DNA from: Gemmatimonadota bacterium
GTDB lineage: Bacteria > Gemmatimonadota > Gemmatimonadetes > Gemmatimonadales > Gemmatimonadaceae
Direction of reading: 5' to 3'
NCBI GenBank assembly: GCA_026387915.1
Contig: JAPLKS010000013.1
Coordinates: forward strand, 186,001-250,000
DNA: 64,000 bases
Shown here in pieces: positions 54,820 to 63,618 of the stretch (position 1 is the first letter of the stretch; every line of letters begins with the position of its first letter). The notes under the pieces are model-generated. The model made no database searches, was not told where the DNA came from, and was given only the letters and a program-made list of their open reading frames with translations. The translations under genes and the position numbers were made by a program.

Positions 54820-56933
54820 GGCAACGGCTTCCGCTCTGGCGCCGTCCACGTGTTGTTCTGACGGTTCACGTCGGCCAGCACTTCGTCCGGATCGGCCACC
54901 ACTTTCTGGAGTGGCTTGTCCGAGAAGAATCCATAGGTGAAGCTCTTCTCGTCATACCGCCACACGTCCGCGGGGAGGGTGATCTTCCCCTTGGTGCCGT
55001 CGGCGTAGGTGATGCCGAGTTGAATGGGCATCACGAGCCCGCCCCGCTGCTCAACCGTAATGCGGTGATAGAACTTCCCCTTGCTCGTGCTCCCCACCAG
55101 CTCGGCGGCGTTCTGCGTGTTCACGTCGGCAATGGCCTGATCGTTGGCATAGGTGGTGTAGAACATGCCGCGCCAGAACCAGTTGAGATGCTCGCCCGCC
55201 CCGTTCACAATCGTACGGAAGAAATCGGCCGGCTGCGGTTTCTTGAACGCCCACTTTTCGGCGTATTCCTTGAAGCCGCGATCAAAGGCCGCGGGTCCGA
55301 GCACCTGCTCGCGGAGCATCACGAGCGTGGCGGCGGGCTTGCTGTACCCTTGATTGCCATAATTCGCAAAGACGAGATCCGACTCCGTCATCAACGATGT
55401 TTGATTGGCGTCCTGCATGTACGGCACAATCAACTTGGCCGGGCCGCGACGCGTGGGATAGGCGGGATCCCAGTCCTGTTCGGCGTAGTACTGCACGAAG
55501 GAGTTCATCCCTTCGTCCATCCATCCCCAGCGGCGTTCGTCGCTGGCAAGAATCATCGGGAACCAGTTGTGTCCCACCTCGTGAATGGTCACCGAGATCA
55601 AGCGATACTTGAGCGATTCGTCATACGTGCCGTCCGGACGCGGACGCGCGCCACAGAACGCGATCATCGGATATTCCATGCCGCCCACAGAACCGTGAAC
55701 GTTGCTCGCCACCGGATACGGATATTCGATGGTCATACGACCGTAGGTGACCATCGTCTGCTTGATGGCCTTGGTGCTGTATGTGTTCCAGAGCGGCATT
55801 GCGTCGCGCGGATACACCGAGTGCAGTTCAATCAGTCGGCCGCCTGGCTTGTAGCGAAAGCCCATGGCGTCCCACACAAACGTACGCGAACTCGCCCAGG
55901 CAAAGTCGCGCACATTCTTGGCGGTGAAGTGCCAAGAAATTGGCGCCGCCCCAGCCGGACGCGCAGAGGCCTTGGCCACTTCTTCCGGACGCACAATAAA
56001 CACGGGCGTGTCGGCCGCCATCGCCTGCGCCAAGCGCGAGCGCTGCACCGCCGTAAGGGCGTCATTCGGATTCTGCAACACACCCGTGGCGCGCACGATG
56101 TGATCGTGCGGCACCGTGACCGTCACATCAAAATCACCGAACTCCTGATAGAACTCGCCCTGGGAGTAGAACTGGTCGTTGGTCCAGCCGCTCACGTCGT
56201 CGTACACGGCGGCGCGGGGATACCACTGCGCAATCTCGTAGAGCCAACCGTCCTTCACTTTGTCGCGCGCATTGCGCTGGGTGTTGTGCCCATTCTCGGG
56301 AACGCGGTACGCCCAGTCCACCTCGAGCGACACGGCATGCCCACTCGCGAGCGGCGCGGGGAGATCAATGCGCATGGACGTGCCATTCACATAGAAGGCC
56401 GCCGGGTGCAGCGAACCGTCAGCCGCCACCGTCTGCACTTTCACGATGCGCATACCGAGGTCGGCCACATCCGTGTCGCCAAAGCCGAGCAGCTTGAGCG
56501 TGGCGGGCGACACCTGCGCGATTCCCTTGGGGAGCGCGCGCGCCGAGAGTGTGGCGCGCGAATCCTGCCGCTCCACATTCTGGTCGAGTTGGAACCAGAG
56601 ATAGCCGAGTTCGTTGGGCGCGTTGTTGTGATAGGTCACGCGCTCGTGGCCGGTAATCTCGTGACGCACCGTGTCGAGCGCGGCGCGCATAACGTAGTCC
56701 ACCTTCTGTTGCCAATATTTGGGGCCAGGTGCGCCGCTGCCGGTGCGATACTCGTTCGGCGTGGGCCACTGTTCCATGCCGCGGAAGTTCGACTGGTTCA
56801 CCTTTTTGGAGCTGTCCGCATTGAGCCACTGCGGCCCGTTCTGTCCTGGCGGCGGCGCGGGGCGTTGCGCCTGCGCATTCACCGCACCTACCACGAGCAG
56901 CGCAATGGCCGAAATCTTTTTTAACTGGTCCAC
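54816..56933 (-). CDS. exported M1-family metallopeptidase
   Basis: 705 residues. A signal peptide (to VNAQAQ) precedes a beta-saddle N-terminal domain and a thermolysin-like catalytic domain with HEVGH (His451, Glu452, His455) and the third zinc ligand Glu474, 18 residues later, as the M1 family requires. The usual GxMEN motif reads GGMEYP (VHGSVGGMEYP). It would remove N-terminal residues from peptides in the periplasm or outside the cell. It lies between a HupE-like gene and DUF6702. Confidence 0.93.
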   Translation of the reverse strand: MDQLKKISAIALLVVGAVNAQAQRPAPPPGQNGPQWLNADSSKKVNQSNFRGMEQWPTPNEYRTGSGAPGPKYWQQKVDYVMRAALDTVRHEITGHERVTYHNNAPNELGYLWFQLDQNVERQDSRATLSARALPKGIAQVSPATLKLLGFGDTDVADLGMRIVKVQTVAADGSLHPAAFYVNGTSMRIDLPAPLASGHAVSLEVDWAYRVPENGHNTQRNARDKVKDGWLYEIAQWYPRAAVYDDVSGWTNDQFYSQGEFYQEFGDFDVTVTVPHDHIVRATGVLQNPNDALTAVQRSRLAQAMAADTPVFIVRPEEVAKASARPAGAAPISWHFTAKNVRDFAWASSRTFVWDAMGFRYKPGGRLIELHSVYPRDAMPLWNTYSTKAIKQTMVTYGRMTIEYPYPVASNVHGSVGGMEYPMIAFCGARPRPDGTYDESLKYRLISVTIHEVGHNWFPMILASDERRWGWMDEGMNSFVQYYAEQDWDPAYPTRRGPAKLIVPYMQDANQTSLMTESDLVFANYGNQGYSKPAATLVMLREQVLGPAAFDRGFKEYAEKWAFKKPQPADFFRTIVNGAGEHLNWFWRGMFYTTYANDQAIADVNTQNAAELVGSTSKGKFYHRITVEQRGGLVMPIQLGITYADGTKGKITLPADVWRYDEKSFTYGFFSDKPLQKVVADPDEVLADVNRQNNTWTAPERKPLP

Positions 56934-57079
56934 GTCTATCTCCCGTTGTCGTCAACGAAGCTACGTGAGAGCGCCACATCGGTCGCGGGGGAGGTACGCC
57001 GACGCGGATGCGAACGTCGCCAAATCCTATCCACAAACAATATCACCGAGACCCGCAACTCAGTGAGGTTACTCCCCGC

Positions 57080-57712
57080 CTAGTCCCCCACCATCGCTAC
57101 GAGGCGGGTAAGGAGCAGCGTCAGCCCCGCGGCGCCGGCGGCCATCCCAATCGTGAGCACCCAGCTGCGGCGCGACACCCCGAGCCACCGAAGCGCCACC
57201 ACACCGAGGGCAAAGATGGCGCTCACAATTAGCAGTTGCCCCGCCTCAATCCCAACATTGAAGCCGAGCAGTGGAACAGTCACCGATTGCTCAGCGCCGA
57301 GAATCGCGCGCAATCCAGAGGCAAAGCCCAATCCGTGCACGAGGCCAAAGCCGCAGGCAATGCCAAAGCGCCCGCGCCACGCGGTCCGCTCTTCCCCACG
57401 GGTCGCGGGCGCCACGATCTGATTGCGCACCGCGAATGCGGCGGTGGCCACAATCGTCAGCGCGATGAGCGGCTCCACCAGCTTGGCCGATGGGCGCACT
57501 ACATCGAACGTGGCGAGCGCGAGTGTAATCGAGTGGCCAACGGTGAAGCCGGTGATGAGCCACGCCACTCGTTTCCACTTGCGCGGTCCATACGCCGCCG
57601 TCAGCGCCGCGACGAACAGGATGTGATCCCAGGCACCGAGCGCGACGATATGGTGAAAGCCGACGCGAAGATACAGCGCGAACTCGGACAGGCTCGGTAC
57701 CTCAGAAAGCAA
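57080..57712 (-). CDS. HupE/UreJ-family integral membrane protein
   Basis: 210 residues starting at TTG 57712, which matches the family N-terminus. About six membrane helices carry the conserved His residues: GAWDHILF, GHSITL and LVHGLGFA. Members are linked to Ni2+ or Co2+ handling in hydrogenase and urease systems. Neither enzyme is here; a similar gene near M1 peptidases and DUF6702 recurs in Bacteroidota-type genomes. Metal and role are inference. It is 21 nt beyond the serine hydrolase gene. Confidence 0.82.
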   Translation of the reverse strand: MLSEVPSLSEFALYLRVGFHHIVALGAWDHILFVAALTAAYGPRKWKRVAWLITGFTVGHSITLALATFDVVRPSAKLVEPLIALTIVATAAFAVRNQIVAPATRGEERTAWRGRFGIACGFGLVHGLGFASGLRAILGAEQSVTVPLLGFNVGIEAGQLLIVSAIFALGVVALRWLGVSRRSWVLTIGMAAGAAGLTLLLTRLVAMVGD

Positions 57713-57733
57713 CGTGACGGGTGGTGGCCCCTG

Positions 57734-59017
57734 CTATCTCACGAACTCGGCTACAAACGCACGCGTCAGCTCGTTGAGAAACGCACTATTGGTCGCGTTG
57801 GTCATCACCACGAGCCCCACGTTGCGCTCTGGGTAGAACACCATCGTCGCCACGAAGCCTTCGTCGCGTCCGCCGTGTGAGAAATTGAAATCGCGGCCGC
57901 TCCCGCCAACCTCAGCGCCGAGCCCCCACCACCCAACGTTTGGCCGTGCGAGCGGTCCGGTGGTGGGAAGCCGCACCTGCGGCCGCAGCATCTCACGCGC
58001 CATCGCGCTCGAGAGCAGGCCCCCGCTTTCGCCGCGATACGACCGCATCATCCCAATCCCCCACCGCGCCAGATCACTCGGCGTGGTCCACAACCCAGCG
58101 GCGGCCATCTCGGGATACACGTGCCACCGCCCCGCAACGGCAGTGTCGGGCTTTTCGTGCCCAGAGGCGGTCTCCGACGCGCGCGCGGCGGGGATCGGAT
58201 TCTCGTAGGTGCTTCGCTTCATCCCCATTGGGGCAAGCACTAACCGCTGCATCAGCGCGACAAACGGTTCACCGGTGGCGTCGGTGGCCGCGAGCTGCGC
58301 CACGGTGATGCCGCCGCCCGAATAGAGCCAGCGCGCGCCCGGCGTGGTGTCGTTGCGTACGGCGCCCGTGTTGGACGGGGGCACGCTGTCGAGCAACTGC
58401 GGCACGGTCGGTACCGGCTTCCCCACTTCGTAGCCGGGAAATCCCCACACGGTGAGTCCGGCAGAGTGACTGAGGAGTCGCCGTAAGGTGACCTTCTCTT
58501 TTTCGGTAAAGCGACTGTCGGGAAGCTTCCACGACTTGAGTGCGTCGTTGATGTTTGCGTCGAGCGAGAGCGTGCCCTTGTCCACAAGCGCCATCGCCCC
58601 CGACGTAAAGACAGGCTTGGAGATAGAACCCGCCAAGAAGAGCGTGGTGCTGTCGACCGGCGCGGGCTTGCCTGCCTCTTTGCTCCCATAGGCACGCACC
58701 CACGCCACTTTGCCGTCCACCACGAGGGCGACGCTCGCGCCGGTCACATGCAGTCGCGCCATTTCTTCGGCAACGGTCATGTGTGCGGCCGCTGTGGCCG
58801 CAGTGGTCGCAGGGGTCGCAGGGGTCGCAGTTGACGTCGGCGCCGGCGCGCGCTCGAGGGAGCGCACCATGTGGTCGGCGCGGTCAGCGACGGATTGCGC
58901 CGAGGCAACGGTGCTGAAGCTGAGGGCCGTGCCAAGCAACAGGGCGACACGACGCGAGGTGCCAAGGGAGAAGAGCATGGACTCAGAGTGGCTGAGGTGA
59001 GCGAGCGCAACACGCAT
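57734..59017 (-). CDS. exported serine hydrolase, beta-lactamase/penicillin-binding family
   Basis: 427 residues from ATG 59017, which overlaps the upstream gene by 1 nt (TGATG); ATG 58978 is an alternative with a shorter leader. A signal peptide, a Thr/Ala/Pro linker (about 60-78) and a PF00144 domain follow. Motifs: SISK (SxxK), YSGG at the usual YxN position, and HGGRDEG. The YxN variant lacks Asn, so activity may differ from classical class C enzymes. Substrate is unknown. Confidence 0.87.
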   Translation of the reverse strand: MRVALAHLSHSESMLFSLGTSRRVALLLGTALSFSTVASAQSVADRADHMVRSLERAPAPTSTATPATPATTAATAAAHMTVAEEMARLHVTGASVALVVDGKVAWVRAYGSKEAGKPAPVDSTTLFLAGSISKPVFTSGAMALVDKGTLSLDANINDALKSWKLPDSRFTEKEKVTLRRLLSHSAGLTVWGFPGYEVGKPVPTVPQLLDSVPPSNTGAVRNDTTPGARWLYSGGGITVAQLAATDATGEPFVALMQRLVLAPMGMKRSTYENPIPAARASETASGHEKPDTAVAGRWHVYPEMAAAGLWTTPSDLARWGIGMMRSYRGESGGLLSSAMAREMLRPQVRLPTTGPLARPNVGWWGLGAEVGGSGRDFNFSHGGRDEGFVATMVFYPERNVGLVVMTNATNSAFLNELTRAFVAEFVR

Positions 59018-59277
59018 CAGTCGTTCGACCGGCTCGACGGCGGTGACCCCGCCTCCAGGCGAGCGGTGAATCGCTGCAATTCTCCAGCACGCTCAACCTC
59101 AATGGCGATGGCCTCCACGGCGGCCTCGATGCGTTCGAGGCGCGCCTCAACGCCGAGCGGCTCCGACGGGAGCTGCAACTGCCGCATACGAACCACAGCC
59201 TCTGTGACGGCCTTCGTCACAACGACGATCGTCGTACAGCCGCCAATAATGAGAGCGATTTGTGACGCGGGGTTCAA
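59017..59277 (-). CDS. small membrane protein with coiled coil
   Basis: 86 residues from TTG 59277, chosen because GAGG lies 8 nt upstream; TTG 59322 is an in-frame alternative. One helix (IALIIGGCTTIVVVTKAV) is followed by a coiled coil (VEARLERIEAAVEAIAIEVERA). No family is recognised. It overlaps the serine hydrolase gene by 1 nt. Confidence 0.6.
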   Translation of the reverse strand: MNPASQIALIIGGCTTIVVVTKAVTEAVVRMRQLQLPSEPLGVEARLERIEAAVEAIAIEVERAGELQRFTARLEAGSPPSSRSND

Positions 59278-59357
59278 CAGACTCGCCTCGGGGGTTGAGA
59301 TTCGAGATTCCTTACGGATCAAGGAATACTATGGTGTCAGCCCCGAGGCGGCTTCCC

Positions 59358-60026
59358 CTACCGCGGCCCCATCGCCTGCGCGGCCTCATTCAGCCGAGCC
59401 TCAAGCTCGCTCACGCGGCGTTCCAACTCAGCCGATGCGCCGCCCGCGCCGGCCGCGCTATCCGCTCCGCCCGAGCCGCCTGCAGCGCTCGAGGCCGCCT
59501 CTACCGCCCCGCGCCTTACGAAGCGGACATACCCAAGCGCCATCGTGATCGCCAACGCTCCCGCCATCACGAGGAATCTGGCGACCGAGCTGTCATCGGA
59601 GCCGATGATCCACCCCACACCGTAGAGCATCGTGAACACGCCGCCGAGCAGGAGCCCATTGCTGATCACGGGGAGTTGATCGGCGCGCACGAGGGAAACG
59701 GCCATCAGGATGGTGGCGAACACCATCAAGATGACGCTGGTGCTGCGAACCCACGGTTTGCGTGCCTCTGAGGCTTTATCGAGGAGCGCGGCGCGTTCGC
59801 GATTCAGCTCCTTGATTTGATCGCGGTCAGAAGCCGGCAACTCACTGGCGGGCCGCGACTCTCGAAGGGCTTGCTCGCGTCGCGAAAGATCGCGGAGCTG
59901 CGTTTCGTATTGGTCAGGCGGGGCGTGAAAGGTGTACACCCCAACGCCCACAAACGCCGTCAGCATGAGCCCGAGAAAGAACGAGAAGATGATCCGGAGC
60001 CCGTCGCTTTTACCTGAGGTGGCCAT
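59358..60026 (-). CDS. membrane protein of unknown function with coiled-coil periplasmic loop
   Basis: 222 residues from ATG 60026 (GGAGG 9 nt upstream). The first helix (FSFFLGLMLTAFVGVGVYTF) is followed by a 60-residue charged coiled coil (SRREQALRES, DRDQIKELNRERAALLDKAS), then three more helices and a low-complexity Ala/Gly/Ser stretch ending in a coiled coil (ELERRVSELEARLNEAA). No family is recognised. It is 80 nt from the small membrane gene, on the same strand. Confidence 0.7.
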   Translation of the reverse strand: MATSGKSDGLRIIFSFFLGLMLTAFVGVGVYTFHAPPDQYETQLRDLSRREQALRESRPASELPASDRDQIKELNRERAALLDKASEARKPWVRSTSVILMVFATILMAVSLVRADQLPVISNGLLLGGVFTMLYGVGWIIGSDDSSVARFLVMAGALAITMALGYVRFVRRGAVEAASSAAGGSGGADSAAGAGGASAELERRVSELEARLNEAAQAMGPR

Positions 60027-60124
60027 GCCTGTCATCCTCCGCTACGTGGGGGGCGGCGTCGACGCACACACCGGTACTGGCCGCCTCTTCGCGTCCAGCG
60101 CGCTGGCCGAACACCACCGAAAGA

Positions 60125-60499
60125 CTAACTATTGCCCCGCGCCAGGTCATCGAACTGGTCTTGATGGGCGTTCGTAAGACGGGCCAATGCCTGCGCCAGC
60201 TCCGTAATGCGCGCCTCGGCAAGCAAGAGGCGACTCGCGATTGGGCTGTCGAGGGAAAACCGCGCGAGTTGCGCGCGGACATCCGAACTCTCCGCCACAT
60301 CGAGGCGCTCGAGTGCGGCCACGAGCGACTCGCGGTTCGACGCATGCAACCATTGAACCCGTTTGCCGTGGCGCAGTTGGCGGATGTAGCTCGGGTTCAC
60401 GCCCCACATGCGGGCGGCCTCCACGTGCGACAAGCCGCGCGTTTTTTCTAAGAACTGCTCCACGAGCGTGGCCGCGTCCACGCTGGGCAAAATGGACAT
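60125..60499 (-). CDS. small helix-turn-helix protein
   Basis: 124 residues from ATG 60499 (GGAG 10 nt upstream). A helix-turn-helix pattern, GLSHVEAARMWGVNPSYIRQL followed by RHGKRVQWLHA, lies at about 20-50; the remainder is helical. It looks like a XRE-like or MarR-like small regulator but does not match a named family by eye. It precedes the membrane-protein genes and may control them. Confidence 0.6.
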   Translation of the reverse strand: MSILPSVDAATLVEQFLEKTRGLSHVEAARMWGVNPSYIRQLRHGKRVQWLHASNRESLVAALERLDVAESSDVRAQLARFSLDSPIASRLLLAEARITELAQALARLTNAHQDQFDDLARGNS

Positions 60500-61026
60500 A
60501 GGGTTCAGACTCCTTCGAGAAGGGGGATTGCTCGATGGCTCCGACCATGCAATACGTATCAAACAGCAACGGCTTCGAAATGCGTGCTAAACGGCACTGC
60601 CGAAAACCAAACCGCGCCAACTACGAAAAATCCCGCCGCAGTGACGAGCCTTAGATAGTCATTAGTAGAGGCGGAGGTGGACGCGACCGTCCCGCCGAAC
60701 GCGATCCTGTCGTCGGCAAAGCAACGGATGCCAGCGTCTGCGGCTCCATCTGTCGGTTCAGATCCCTGGGGGGGGAAGCGATCGACCAACTGGGGATAGC
60801 CTACAACGAACTATTTGTTAGCTCTCTTTGGTAATCCCAGCAAGAGCTAAGTAACCGGTAACTTGGATACCTTATTATGGTGGCCCGGTACAAGCGACGT
60901 CAAGGTAATGCCTCGCGGGAGCCCTCCGAGCGGCTGTTAGAGCCCTGCAAGTCGCCCTGCCGGCGAGCTTTACACACCCCCCGCACCCGGTCATCTTTCT
61001 TGTTCTGTGCGCCGTTTGCGCCCAGA
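60500..61026. other. gene-poor, AT-richer region before tRNA-Ser(GCU)
   Basis: 527 bases. Between about 60540 and 60890 the composition is clearly less GC-rich than around it, with several in-frame stops on all frames. The only candidate is the weak small frame at 60559-60789. Near 61000 it becomes GC-rich again ahead of the tRNA. I see no repeat, transposase remnant or clear promoter. Confidence 0.5.
60559..60789 (-). CDS. doubtful 76-codon frame with one hydrophobic segment
   Basis: The frame would begin at TTG 60789 without a good SD and holds LRLVTAAGFFVVGAVWF as a possible membrane helix. Codon use is less GC3-biased than the neighbours. It may be spurious or a small membrane protein. 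Confidence 0.2.
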   Translation of the reverse strand: MVDRFPPQGSEPTDGAADAGIRCFADDRIAFGGTVASTSASTNDYLRLVTAAGFFVVGAVWFSAVPFSTHFEAVAV

Positions 61027-61116
61027 GGAGACGTGGCAGAGAGGCTGAACGCGGCGGTTTGCTAAACCGTTATACGGGGTCAACCTGTATCGAGGGTTCG
61101 AATCCCTCCGTCTCCG
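61027..61116 (+). tRNA. tRNA-Ser(GCU)
   Basis: 90 nt: acceptor GGAGACG/CGTCTCC, anticodon loop TTGCTAA with anticodon GCU, a long variable arm and T arm GAGGG/CCCTC. Class II, discriminator G. CCA is not encoded. Confidence 0.95.
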
Positions 61117-61120
61117 TTCT

Positions 61121-61161
61121 GCGGGCCCGCCGACAGTTTCGGTGGGCCCGCGTCTTTTTTT
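61121..61161 (+). terminator. intrinsic terminator after tRNA-Ser(GCU)
   Basis: GCGGGCCCGCCGA (61121-61133) pairs with TCGGTGGGCCCGC (61139-61151) across a 5-nt loop with one mismatch, followed by GTCTTTTTTT. It closes the tRNA transcript just before gltX. Confidence 0.92.
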
Positions 61162-61179
61162 CCGGTATCTTTGCTCCCT

Positions 61180-62643
61180 ATGACTGCCTCCGCCGTCCGC
61201 GTCCGCTTTGCCCCCTCCCCTACGGGCTATCTGCACGTGGGGGGCGCACGCACCGCGCTCTTCAACTGGCTGTTCGCCCGCCAGCTGGGAGGCGTCTTCC
61301 TGCTCCGCGTGGAAGACACCGACAAAGCGCGTAGCACCGAGGAATCCACCGCGGCCATTTTCGAAGGGCTGCGCTGGCTGGGGCTCGCGTGGGACGAAGA
61401 GGTGGTCTACCAGGGATCGCAGCCTTTTCTCGAACGGCATCAGCGCGATGCCCGCGCGATGCTGGAGAGCGGACACGCCTACCGCTGCTTCTGCACTGCC
61501 GCCGAACTCGACGAGCGGCGCAAAGAAGCCGAGGCTCGCAAAGATTCCTTTAAGTACGATCGCCGTTGCGACCGCCTGAGCGCGGATGATGTTGCCGCGC
61601 GCGTGGCCGCGGGCTCGCCATTCGTCATTCGCTTTCGTGTTCCGGAAGGTAGCACCGGCTGGCACGACATGGTGCACGAGGACATTGCGTTCCCCAACAA
61701 GGACATCGAAGACTTCGTCATCCTCCGTTCCGACGGCACCCCCATCTACAACTTGGCGGTAGTGAGCGACGACATCTTCATGCGCATCTCGCACGTGATG
61801 CGCGGCGACGATCACATTTCCAACACGCCCAAGCAGATTCTGCTCTATCAGGCGCTGGGGGCCGCGCTCCCCGTGTTCGCGCATTTCCCCATGATTCACG
61901 GGCTCGACGGCAAAAAGCTCTCCAAGCGCCACGGCGCCACCGCCGTGGGCGACTATCAACACCTCGGCATTCTCCCCGAAGCCATGTGCAACTTCCTCGC
62001 ACTTATGGGCTGGAGCCCTGGGGGCGATCGCGAAGTCATGACCATGACGGAGATGACCGAATTGTTCAGCGAAAGCGGCTTGCTCAAAAAGGCGGCGGTG
62101 TTCGACACAAAAAAGCTCGAATGGATGAATGGCCAGCACATTATTCGCCTTCCCCTCGACGACATTGCCGCGCGCGTGTTGCCATCGATGGTGGCCACGG
62201 GGCTCGTCACGGCCGCTGAGCTTGAGGCCAAGCACGCGTGGTACCTGAGCCTGATCGACTTACTGCGCGCCCGCGCCCGCACCCTCGGAGAGATCGCCGA
62301 GATGGCGAAGCCCTTCCTCGTGCAGACCGTGACGTACGACGCCGCAGCCGCTGCCAAAGCGTGGAAGGATCCCGCGGAAGCACGCGCGGTGCTCAGTGCC
62401 GCGCACGAAACGCTGGCCGCCTGCGGCACGTGGGAACGTGCGGCGCTCGAAGCGGCGCTCACCGCACTCGGTGAAGCCAAAGGACTGGGCGCCTCCAAGC
62501 TGCTGGCGCCTATTCGCGTCGCGCTCACCGGCCTGAGCAATAGCCCAAGCATTTACGACATGCTGCCGATTGTTGGCCGCGAGCAGACGCTCGCACGACT
62601 GGCGGCCGCCGAGCAGCATCTCGCCGGACAGACGGCCGCGTGA
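61180..62643 (+). CDS. gltX: glutamyl-tRNA synthetase
   Basis: 487 residues from ATG 61180 (an upstream TTG is not conserved). The HIGH-type motif is APSPTGYLHVGGART and the KMSKS-type motif KKLSKRHG. It charges tRNA-Glu; discriminating versus non-discriminating type cannot be told here. No SD is visible and the gene begins 19 nt after a strong terminator with TATCTT 9 nt before the start, so a leaderless transcript is possible. It overlaps the lexA-like gene by 4 nt. Confidence 0.96.
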   Translation: MTASAVRVRFAPSPTGYLHVGGARTALFNWLFARQLGGVFLLRVEDTDKARSTEESTAAIFEGLRWLGLAWDEEVVYQGSQPFLERHQRDARAMLESGHAYRCFCTAAELDERRKEAEARKDSFKYDRRCDRLSADDVAARVAAGSPFVIRFRVPEGSTGWHDMVHEDIAFPNKDIEDFVILRSDGTPIYNLAVVSDDIFMRISHVMRGDDHISNTPKQILLYQALGAALPVFAHFPMIHGLDGKKLSKRHGATAVGDYQHLGILPEAMCNFLALMGWSPGGDREVMTMTEMTELFSESGLLKKAAVFDTKKLEWMNGQHIIRLPLDDIAARVLPSMVATGLVTAAELEAKHAWYLSLIDLLRARARTLGEIAEMAKPFLVQTVTYDAAAAAKAWKDPAEARAVLSAAHETLAACGTWERAALEAALTALGEAKGLGASKLLAPIRVALTGLSNSPSIYDMLPIVGREQTLARLAAAEQHLAGQTAA

Positions 62644-63257
62644 TTCGCGCTGCGCTCTCGCCTATTGAGCAGCAGGTGTACCACTTCCTGCTCGACTATC
62701 TCGCGGAACACACGTTCCAGCCGAGTGTGCGGGACATTGGCGAGGCGCTGCGCATTCCGAGCACCAAGTCCGTCGTGGATCTGCTTGGTGCACTTGAGCG
62801 CAAAGGCTATGTCACGCGTGAACCCGGACGCTCACGCGGGGTGACGCTGGTGGGCTACGCCGGCGGACTCGGCACTGCGCCGGTGCCGGTGCTGCGCCCG
62901 GTGGCCGGCGCGGCCGAGTTGTTGCCCGACGGCTACCTGACGCTCGACCGCACGATGATGCCGACCGCCGAGGTGTTTCTCGTGCGCGTATTTCCGGGCG
63001 ACGCGCCCGCGTTCGGCATTCGCGAAAATGATTTGGTGATGGTCCACCCGTCACAGCGCGCGCGCGAGGGCGATGCGGTGGCGGTGCGCGTCGGCGGCGC
63101 GGTCCTCGCGCGCGCGATGGAACGTCGGGGCGCCACGCTGGTGCTGGACAACCCCGGTGCCGGCGCTGAACTCGAGCTCGGCCCCGGCGACGACTACTCG
63201 GTGCTCGGCGTGATTATCAGTGTGATTCGCCTCCCTGCTCCGCCAGCACTCGGATAA
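62640..63257 (+). CDS. lexA: LexA-family repressor without the catalytic Ser-Lys dyad
   Basis: 205 residues from GTG 62640 (GTGA overlap with gltX). The N-terminal winged helix (LSPIEQQVYHFLLDY, PSVRDIGEALRI, STKSVVDLLGALERKGY) is LexA-like, and a VAG cleavage-like site (Ala89-Gly90) precedes the S24 fold. However, the GDSM serine position reads GDAP, and the lysine of the TVKR segment is Arg158. Both catalytic residues needed for self-cleavage are gone. It may be a non-SOS repressor of LexA origin or a stable paralogue. SOS control is therefore uncertain. Confidence 0.82.
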   Translation: MIRAALSPIEQQVYHFLLDYLAEHTFQPSVRDIGEALRIPSTKSVVDLLGALERKGYVTREPGRSRGVTLVGYAGGLGTAPVPVLRPVAGAAELLPDGYLTLDRTMMPTAEVFLVRVFPGDAPAFGIRENDLVMVHPSQRAREGDAVAVRVGGAVLARAMERRGATLVLDNPGAGAELELGPGDDYSVLGVIISVIRLPAPPALG

Positions 63258-63325
63258 CGATTCTCGTCTGCCGCAACGCCGGTCTCGTGTCACGGCACAG
63301 CCGATGGAGCACGGCCGCCGATCGA

Positions 63326-63571
63326 CTAGGGCTTCGGCTTGTTGCGTTTGTGGTACATCTCGAGATACAGCTGCTCAACTTTGTCGCGCGCCCAGGGCGT
63401 GCGGCGCAGGAACTTGAGGCTCGAGCTCACACTAGGATCGGTGGTGAAGCAGGCGATCTTCACGCGCCGCCCCATCCGCTCCCAGCCGTACCACTCCACC
63501 ATCTCGGTGAGCATACGCTCAAGGGTGACGCCGTGGAGCGGGTTGCTGGAGTGATCGTGTGGGGTGGTCAT
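63326..63571 (-). CDS. VF530-family (DUF2132) DNA-binding-like protein
   Basis: 81 residues. The family core is conserved: NPLHGVTLE, YGWERM, CFTTDPSVSSSLKFL and RRTPWARDKVEQLYL. A structural member is described as a small DNA-binding protein, but its role is unknown. It converges on lexA and is divergent from the UPF0178 gene, 47 nt away. Confidence 0.92.
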   Translation of the reverse strand: MTTPHDHSSNPLHGVTLERMLTEMVEWYGWERMGRRVKIACFTTDPSVSSSLKFLRRTPWARDKVEQLYLEMYHKRNKPKP

Positions 63572-63618
63572 GAACGTGAACGATTGCCTACTGACGCGCG
63601 CGGCGCCAGCTTGCGCCC

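Noticed and set aside
54735-56924. 729-codon plus-strand frame opposite the M1 peptidase
   Set aside because: The minus strand has HEVGH...E and a signal peptide. The plus product is compositionally odd and has no domain.
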